A stretch of DNA of 64,000 nucleotides from Adenanthera pavonina (lineage: Eukaryota > Streptophyta > Magnoliopsida > Fabales > Fabaceae), in assembly GCA_026686845.1 (NCBI GenBank), contig JAIVEN010000013.1:18434001-18498000 (forward strand), read 5' to 3'. A model generated the notes under the pieces. The model made no database searches. It was not told the origin of the DNA and was given only the letters and a program-made list of their open reading frames with translations. Below, one piece after another: positions 57,115 to 64,000 of this stretch (within the stretch, counting starts at the first letter, position 1; each line of letters begins with the position of its first letter). The position numbers were made by a program, and so were the translations under genes.

Positions 57115-58604
57115 TCCCATCAAAGTTGTTCAATGCTCTTCGCAGAAGAATCCTTCATGGGTTCCCCTTCAACATCCTATTAAGAGGTTATAAAGATGTT
57201 CATTCATAAGTTCAACCATATGAAAAGATAAAACCCAAAGAATATTCATAAATTTCCCCTCCTGGACATGTATAATACACCAATCAATGTTCCTTGTATC
57301 ACCTCAAATATCAACAAGTTGTTAGATATATTTAATTAATATTTAGTATTTGAAATTATTCAAATTATATATTTTTATTTTATTTAATTAAATATATTTT
57401 AACTGAGTGTGATCCTTATCTTCAAAAGAATATATCATTAATTGAGTATTTTATGGGATAAAGGATAACTCAATCAATATTTGTATTTATCTTTATTTGA
57501 ATTCAAATTCAAATTTAATAACTAATGATGGCCAAGGTTATTAAATAGATGTAAACAGAGTTGAGCTTAACACACGCTCTAATTTCTTAACTAATTGAGA
57601 CTAATTCCCAAGCTCCATTACTAAATCTTTTTACTAGTTAGAAGAATTGTCAACCTAGATTATTCTTATATTTTCTTTGTTATTTTATATCTAATATCTC
57701 GATCAAGTAACTCCGAAGATATCTTTATCAAATCATCTAGCATGGCAAGAAGTATTTGTAAAGTCTTCCATTATTCTCATTATTTGTGGAAAAATTCATA
57801 TATGAAATTTACATTAAAAAATTGAATGTAACCTCTGCTTGTATCATGATATGATTTGACATGTGTATTTTTTATCTAAAAACTAAATCTCAATGGGGGC
57901 AATCCATGATCATCAACTTTTAGCTTGTAAACAAATGCTAGGAACCTAAAATTGTTTTCTGTAATGCTATGATGGATTTCACATGTTCAAATATTCTTTT
58001 CTGAGTTTCTTTAAAAGCTTTGAATTGAGATCTCTATGGTTATACAAATCTTGTTTTTCAAACCAAGCACTTTGTGTGTTTCTATTGAAATAGATATGGG
58101 AAAATGAAATCTGGGTGCCTTGCGATGAATATAGTTGGTTTCCTCACCAGAAAATGAGCTCAAAATCATCAGAAACCATCAAGCAACATGGTGGTTCTGT
58201 AGTACGTGGGGTCAGGCTATAGGATTTGACAAATGAGGAAGGTGACTAAAACAACACTGTGTTTTGGTGTAGTTTCTAAACGGCATGTCATTTTTAGATC
58301 TAGAAGGATGCCTTTCTCCCTTCATGTGACAACATCATTTCTTCGACTTAGTGAAATGCAGCATTTCACTTATGAAGGAACTCTTATTGTGCGACTTCAA
58401 TTTTGACAATAGATTGAATTATGACAAATTATAATTGGGAATTTAGCAACCATTAGTGATTATATAGCATGCATTAAGGAATTTGATTAGAACATAATTA
58501 GTAAGAATAACCTTGTAATTTTCACATATAAATGTTAAGCAAGTTCCAAATTAAGACATGATCTCATGATAGATATAAGAGGTCCTAAGGCAAATGATAT
58601 TTAG

Positions 58605-59159
58605 GAATTTGTAGAATTGCTAGTAGGATCAAGAAAACTAGCCATAAATGGGTTTTTTAAGACGAAAAGGAACTCACTAGTCAATATTATGTACTACAAA
58701 TTAAAGATTATTTTCTCAAAATTTTCCTCTATAAAGGAAGGGATTGATGATAACGAGATTTATCTCCTATATTAATGAATAATTCCTTTTATATCTTCAT
58801 GATTTTGTATGCCTCTTTAAATTGGAATATTGTGAAACTATCACTCTCATTATGATTATAAGAGAGAGATGAATGTGAAATAATGTAAGGGGCTCAATCA
58901 ACGCCAAGGAGAATTTAGTTAGGCAAGACTTAAGTATGTCCCATGGTAATGGTAGTTAAAGTCTCATGATGTGATCACAATCATAAGTTATGTTGAAAGT
59001 ATCATGAATCCTTATTTATATCACTAGGTTAGTGGGAGTTAGTCACCCATTTTGTTTTACTTGTAGATAATATATTGCTTATAGTCGATGACTTAAAGTG
59101 CCACAAAGGGTAGAATAACCTCTGTTCAAGAGCTATGATGTAAAAGATATGGGTAAAGT
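58605..59159 (+). pseudogene. Copia reverse transcriptase relic
   Basis: Starts in an open frame reading EFVELLVGSRKLAINGFF, KTKRNSLVNIMYYKL and KEGIDDNEIYLL, which is the Copia RT fingers region. Later come FVLLVDNILLIVDDL, the palm box with the expected Y-V-DD reduced to L-V-DN, and LFKSYDVKDMGK. Between them the frame is broken. It is a different, more decayed Copia element than A and C. It ends at 59159, where a sirevirus solo LTR is inserted. The sequence after the LTR (from 61005) no longer reads clearly as RT. Confidence 0.75.
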
Positions 59160-60999
59160 TATTAGGTTTAATACAATATAAGTTTTGATGATGACAAATG
59201 TAAAGTAATAAGGAACAAATGTATCATATTTGTATAGTATATATATTGTTCCTTAAAGAAGTAAAATGTGCATTAGCATGTATTTAATTATGTTTATAAT
59301 GCATATATCATGTTATGTACTAATATATTCACTATACTCTTATGGTTTATAATACAAGTTGGATATATAAATTAGACTAACTACTTGGTTTGTAAGTATA
59401 ATACATTAAGTGTAGGATTGTCCAAATAAGAAAAGTGAGCATTAGAATAAAGAACTGAGAATCAACAGCATGTCTCACTCAAAGAAGAAAAAGAGAAAGG
59501 AGGCGCCAAGAATGGAATATCAGAAGGGAGCTCACTCAACTTTTGAAGACCTAATTATTAGGTATATTTTGTTTTCACTTAGGTCTTGAGATGATTTAAC
59601 ATTTGAAATTTACTTAATCTTCTTACTATATGTTTTAAACGAGTTAGATTAAGTAAATCTAATGTTAAGTTATGTTAGAATTGAGAAATATTGGCTAACA
59701 GACAAATTTTGTATTTGACTCATGTTTATTTTATGCAAAATTCAAACTTTACTTAGTGAAATTTGAAGTTACAGAGGTTTCTTCTCTGACTGATGAATTT
59801 CAGTTCTGAAATTCAAATTTCGAGCTAAGAATTGTTAGTGTAAGTATACAAAATTTACATAAACCTTAGTCAAAATTTGAATGTTGGTGAAGTTCAAAAT
59901 GTGCTCACTGTTACTACCTCTAACAGATGAATTTTGGACTTCAAAATGTGAATTTCAATATAAGCTTGTGAGTCTTGTTAGAGCATGCCTCTAACAAACG
60001 AACTTTGAATTTCAACAGTCGAATTTTGAAAAGAGAACTTTTATATCATGTTTAAACATGCTACTGACAGATAAATTTCAAGTTCTGAAATTCAAAATTC
60101 GAAGTGCACTATGAAAACTTGAAATAATTGTTCAAACTTCAATAGACGCACTTCCAGTATGAAAATTCACATGAACTAACATGGATTAACTTTGGCAAAC
60201 TCGAAATTCAAATTTCACTCCATGATAGATGAATTTCTGAAGTTTAACGTTAAACACATAACTCTGCTGACTCTGCAAAATTTGTCTATTAAGCCTCAAA
60301 ATTCGAATTTTGGTATGTCAGATGTATTTAATGCAGCTATTGAATGGCTCTTTTTACAAACAAAGTAACGGCTAGAACTTGCGTCTAACGGATAGATCTT
60401 GTGCCTAATGAATAGTTAAGTTACAAATCTATAAATAGAATTACATTTGAACTTATGGGTAACAATCTTAAGTGAGTTTGTGCCAAAATATTATTCCAAT
60501 ATATAAAATCTTTCTGTATCATCACTTTTAGTTAAATGTATCTCAATAGAGTAAGCTTTCAATATATCATCTACTCTAGAAGAGAGTTTTAATTCTGTAT
60601 TCATTCATATCAACTATGTTTTGGGTAGAATCTTAGTATGAGGATAACACTAAGGGAAATACACATTTTATAAGGGTGTGAGGAGAGTGGCTTCACAAGT
60701 GTCTACTGAAACTTATAGGATATATTGAGGCTTCACAAATGCCTAAATCAAACTTGTGGGATATAGTGATCATCTCAAGTGGTGGCTTAAAGACGAGACA
60801 TAGGCCAAGTGGATTGGGCTGAATCAGGATAAATTCTTATATCTGATCGTTCAATTTATTATTTCATCTATATCTTTCATCAATCTTTATTCATCCGTAT
60901 TCTACTGCATCTCTTGGTGAAATTGGATTGTACTCAGAAAGGATGAAAATCTTATATACCTAATTCACTCCTCTCTTGGGTGACTAGCCAAACCTAACA
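59160..60999 (+). mobile_element. Sirevirus-like solo LTR, divergent subfamily (1.84 kb)
   Basis: Ends CAAACCTAACA at 60999 with a CTAATTCACTCCTCTCTTGGG block just before. Starts TATTAGGTTTAATAC, where the canonical TG has become TA. The perfect TSD AAAGT (59155-59159, 61000-61004) fixes both ends. The motif array is present but diverged (AACAGATGAATTTTGG, CAAACGAACTTTGAAT). TATA box at 60430, and the conserved CTGAATCAGGATAAAT block near 60820. It lies in the Copia RT relic. Confidence 0.9.
60430..60437 (+). promoter_or_regulatory. Sirevirus LTR TATA box
   Basis: TATAAATA in AAATCTATAAATAGAA. Confidence 0.6.
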
Positions 61000-61004
61000 A
61001 AAGT

Positions 61005-61069
61005 GTCCTTAAGGATGTATAAATAAATAATTCTCAAATTAAGTTCTTAGAAATATCATACAGAAACTG
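61005..61069. other. Short unassigned junction
   Basis: May be the remaining few bases of the Copia relic after the solo LTR. No clear reading. Confidence 0.3.
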
Positions 61070-61829
61070 CATTAATTTTTTTTATAGGAAAGAACATGTA
61101 TTCAGTCATATCACATATTTAGACTCATTTTCTATGTATTAGACTACATTTAAGTCCATTAATACTTGATTAGAGACTTGATTACATAAAATAACATAAA
61201 CCAATTGTTTTCATTTTTAGGTGCTATTCATTTGGTAAATCTCATTTTTCTTGATGATATTTGAAAATGTATAACTAAATATAGAAAAATCATATTGATG
61301 TGGTTCAAGTTTCTAAACATAGACTACAAAATTCTCTACATGGAAAAAATATTCAACTGAGTATCTACTTAGCCAATTCATATAGTTTATTTTTCTAAAA
61401 AATACTGTGGTAATGGTCAATTTCTGAAAATCTCTGATTCTAACACAAATTTGGAAATTCATCATAATTCACAAACAACTCCAATTTGAGTGATCTTGGT
61501 GTCCATGAAAAGATATTCATGTCTAGTTTACAGCCATACAAATAATTCATTTATTATACATTAGAAGTTCCATACAATATATGTATTTTTCAATAGTGCT
61601 CAGAATGACCACTTGCATCATTCAACTTTGCAAAATACACCTTAATATATACATACATGGTCATTTCATGTCTCCAATTTACACATTACATTGACTTAAT
61701 TACATTCAAGTAGAGTTCTAAAATCATATATATCATATTTGCAAGATACTCTAAACAAAACACTAAAGTAGCAAGTTCATCTTAATTAGCAACTTGCTTC
61801 TCCTTCCCTTTGTTTTCTTGGGCAATCTT

Positions 61830-63494
61830 TGTTGAATCAAGAAGTTTTAATGATTCCAAATTAACTATTAAGAGCTTGGAGTAAAAGATATCAAAGGTAC
61901 ACAAAGAGTTCAAATGAAGAAATCCTGGAGAAATCTGTGCAAAATTTGTTGTTGGATGTTTAATTATGTTTAAATATGGTTAAAAGACTTTGATTTGATG
62001 AAAAGATGTTTTAAAAACTTGATTTTATGTTAAATCATGAAATATTTGAAAAATACCCACCAACAGACGAAGTTTGAAAAGTTTACATTGAACTGTCATA
62101 TTGGAAATTCAAACGTTGGCTTTGGAAATTCGAATTTCGAGTTAAAACTGAATAAGTCTGAAGAGATGTCTCTCTGACAGACGAATTTTGATTTTCCAAA
62201 ATTTGAATTTTCATAAGTATCTGAAAGAGGCTGTTAAGTAACAGGCGAACTTTGAGTTTTCAAAATTTGAATTTCAGACAAAATGCAACTTATCAAAACC
62301 AAAGAAATTCGTCTAAAACAATGTCAAAGTTCATCTGAAATCAAGATTATGTTGAGTTTCAAAACTGTTGACTAACAGAAGAACTTTGAACATGAAAATT
62401 TGAATTTCAGAAGCTAAGGTTGTGAGTCTGTTACAATAACATGTTGACATACGAATGACAGTGTTTATAAATTCGAATGATAAAGTAAGTCTGAAAAGAG
62501 GTCTCTCTGACAGACGAACTTCACTCTTTTAAAATTTGAATTTCGAAGTAAATGAACTATTGTGCTGTTTAAGCCTGGTACGAACAGACGAATTTTGGGT
62601 TCCAAAATTCAAATTTTGAGGGCACTATAGCAAATTGAAAACACTGTTCACACTTAACAGAAAAACTTTCTTCTTGAAAATTCGTATGTCACAACATAGA
62701 AACACTTTCTAAGTTTTAAAATTCGAATTTCACTTCATGAACAGACGAACTTCAGTATTTCAACGTTGGAAGCTTTAACCTTCGGTTCCTTTAAAATTCG
62801 TCTGTTGACCAACCAAAATTTGAATTTCAGTATGTCAGAAGCATTAAATGCGGTTGGTTAACGGATAGTTTTTCAGAGTAACCATTGGATAACTTCTCCA
62901 ACGGATAGATTTTGTCTCTAACGGACATTTGAGACCTATATCTATAAATATAACATTATTCGAAGTTGTGGGTAACAAATCAAACTTTGTATATACTGAA
63001 ACTCTGCCAAATTTTCTACTCAAAGACTTTTACCCTTTTACTTCAATACTTGTACTTTAACTGTCATATTCACTCTATTAAAGAGAATTTCATCATTGTA
63101 AACAATCTAATCTTTATCTGGAAGATAGATTTTCTTGTGAGGAGATATCACAAGGGATTGTAAAGCACTTTGTGAAAGTGCAGAAAGTGATTGAGTGAGC
63201 TTTAGAAAATAGAGCACTAACGTTGTACTGTGGCTTTTGCAAGAAGCCCGTTGAATTCTTGCTGAATAGTGGAAAATCTCAAGAGGTGTCTTAGGGACTG
63301 GACGTAGGTCAAGAGGAGAGACCGAACCAGGATAAATATAAGAGTTTTTCTTTTCTCTATCACTACTCTTTTATCTTACTGCTTTATACTCTATTTTTCT
63401 GTTATACCTTGCTTTCTTCATTGTCTTCACTTTGTGCAGAAAATTTTTAATATTCCCAATTCACCCCCCTCTTGGGAAGTCAGCCTAACTAACA
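61830..63494 (+). mobile_element. Sirevirus-like solo LTR (1.67 kb)
   Basis: Starts TGTTGAATCAAG and ends GCCTAACTAACA. Perfect TSD ATCTT (61825-61829, 63495-63499). Full motif array in the plus orientation (GACAGACGAATTTTGA, ACAGACGAACTTC), TATA box at 62943, GAACCAGGATAAAT near 63320 and the CCCAATTCACCCCCC block near 63455. It closely matches the minus-strand LTR at 28565-30220 and looks relatively young. Confidence 0.94.
62943..62950 (+). promoter_or_regulatory. Sirevirus LTR TATA box
   Basis: TATAAATA in ATATCTATAAATATAAC. Confidence 0.6.
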
Positions 63495-63543
63495 ATCTTG
63501 CCATAACTTGAACCTAAAATTTTGTTAGAAAATTAGAAGGGAA

Positions 63544-63562
63544 TGAGATTAAAATAATCTCA
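63544..63562 (-). promoter_or_regulatory. Conserved LTR hairpin (minus-strand copy)
   Basis: TGAGATT...AATCTCA with a 5-base loop, followed on the minus strand by CATTCCC. It keeps the 7-bp stem of the plus-strand LTR copies. Confidence 0.45.
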
Positions 63563-64000
63563 GTAGCAACCACCATCATGCTCACATATTATCATATATA
63601 TTGCAAGTATTCATCCAAAAATACATCAAGCATTTAATCAAATTATTTTGGCACAAATATTTTATAAAAATCGGGGCAGCACTTCTTCTTGTATATGGAC
63701 ATATCCAGGGTCACATTATCCTTCAAACAATCCAACCAACAATGCAAAATCATCACAAGACAACATTTTAAAACATTGAACACATTATTCAAACCAAGCA
63801 ACATCAATGACAATACATAGGCATACACAAGTAAATTAACTACCTTTGTGCTTTCTAAAGAACCTAAGACTTTGTGGGAACTTCCTTTAGTCTTATAACA
63901 CTCCTTTGAATCCTATTGTATCATAAAACAATGACATTAACCACTGATTCTATGATCACATCTACAAAGTGTACATAGAAAACCCTAAAATTTCATTTAA

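Larger units (their letters stand above)
55829..58604. other. Unassigned intergenic stretch
   Basis: About 2.8 kb with no recognised coding domain and no LTR termini. Holds a 24-bp tandem repeat (56016), an inverted repeat of about 15 bp (56157/56260) and a 38-bp tandem repeat (57039). The part near 58000-58600 could be the decayed upstream end of the Copia relic that follows. Confidence 0.45.
61070..64000 (-). mobile_element. Minus-strand gypsy-type LTR, split, runs off the window
   Basis: Read on the minus strand, 61070-61829 matches the tail of the plus-strand LTRs (for example the segment around 19960 reading TGTAGACCATGTTTAGAAAC, seen here near 61310-61340 in complement). Around 63544-63562 is the conserved hairpin in inverse orientation, followed on the minus strand by CATTCCC. 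The piece continues past 64000. A solo sirevirus LTR interrupts it at 61830-63494. The frame at 63643-63828 is not a recognisable gene. Confidence 0.6.

Overview
This window is nuclear DNA of a flowering plant, most likely a eudicot, and is almost entirely transposable-element sequence. The evidence is long plant-type LTRs with TG...CA ends and 5-bp target-site duplications (TSDs), Copia and gypsy polyprotein relics full of stops, a CACTA-type DNA element, very high AT content, and one conserved plant microRNA gene. I see no intact protein-coding host gene. The species cannot be named from the sequence.

Layout. 1-7498: gypsy-type LTRs, including a solo LTR with a perfect TSD (1317-3820). 7499-10291: the only convincingly single-copy tract; it carries MIR160 on the minus strand (hairpin about 8052-8170) with a TATA box at 8611-8618. 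10292-11332: non-autonomous CACTA element with a tRNA-like insert. 11664-17170: a gypsy-type LTR holding a sirevirus-like solo LTR, which holds a second, opposite solo LTR. 17327-25965: more gypsy-type LTRs. 26475-34720: a four-layer nest, in which a gypsy reverse transcriptase is split by an LTR, itself split by another LTR, itself split by a sirevirus solo LTR. 34721-36986: probable gypsy UTR/LTR debris.

36987-55826 is a decayed sirevirus-like Copia element (element A, plus strand: gag, protease, integrase, RT, RNase H, then a separate ORF3). Its 5' LTR is interrupted by a different Copia LTR (B). B is interrupted by a second, internally deleted sirevirus (C, minus strand, 38962-46164, TSD ATATA). 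55829-58604 has no recognised gene. 58605-59159 is a dead Copia RT interrupted by a solo LTR (59160-60999). From about 61070 to the end is a minus-strand gypsy-type LTR holding another sirevirus solo LTR (61830-63494).

The most interesting signals are not coding. (1) MIR160 survives in a retrotransposon graveyard. (2) Sirevirus LTRs carry a quasi-periodic array (step about 64-74 bp) built on the 12-bp palindrome AAATTCGAATTT and the motif TTCGTCTGT. The array also fills the spacer between pol and ORF3, and its modules are lost in whole-unit steps. (3) The gypsy-type LTRs share a small hairpin whose stem is kept by compensatory changes, followed by a CCCTCCC tract and an AG/GT site, with a TATA box, purine-rich leader and GT donor upstream. 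(4) Element A appears to have been fused to LTR B at the shared tRNA primer-binding site. All statements are from reading by eye; no alignment, folding or database search was run.
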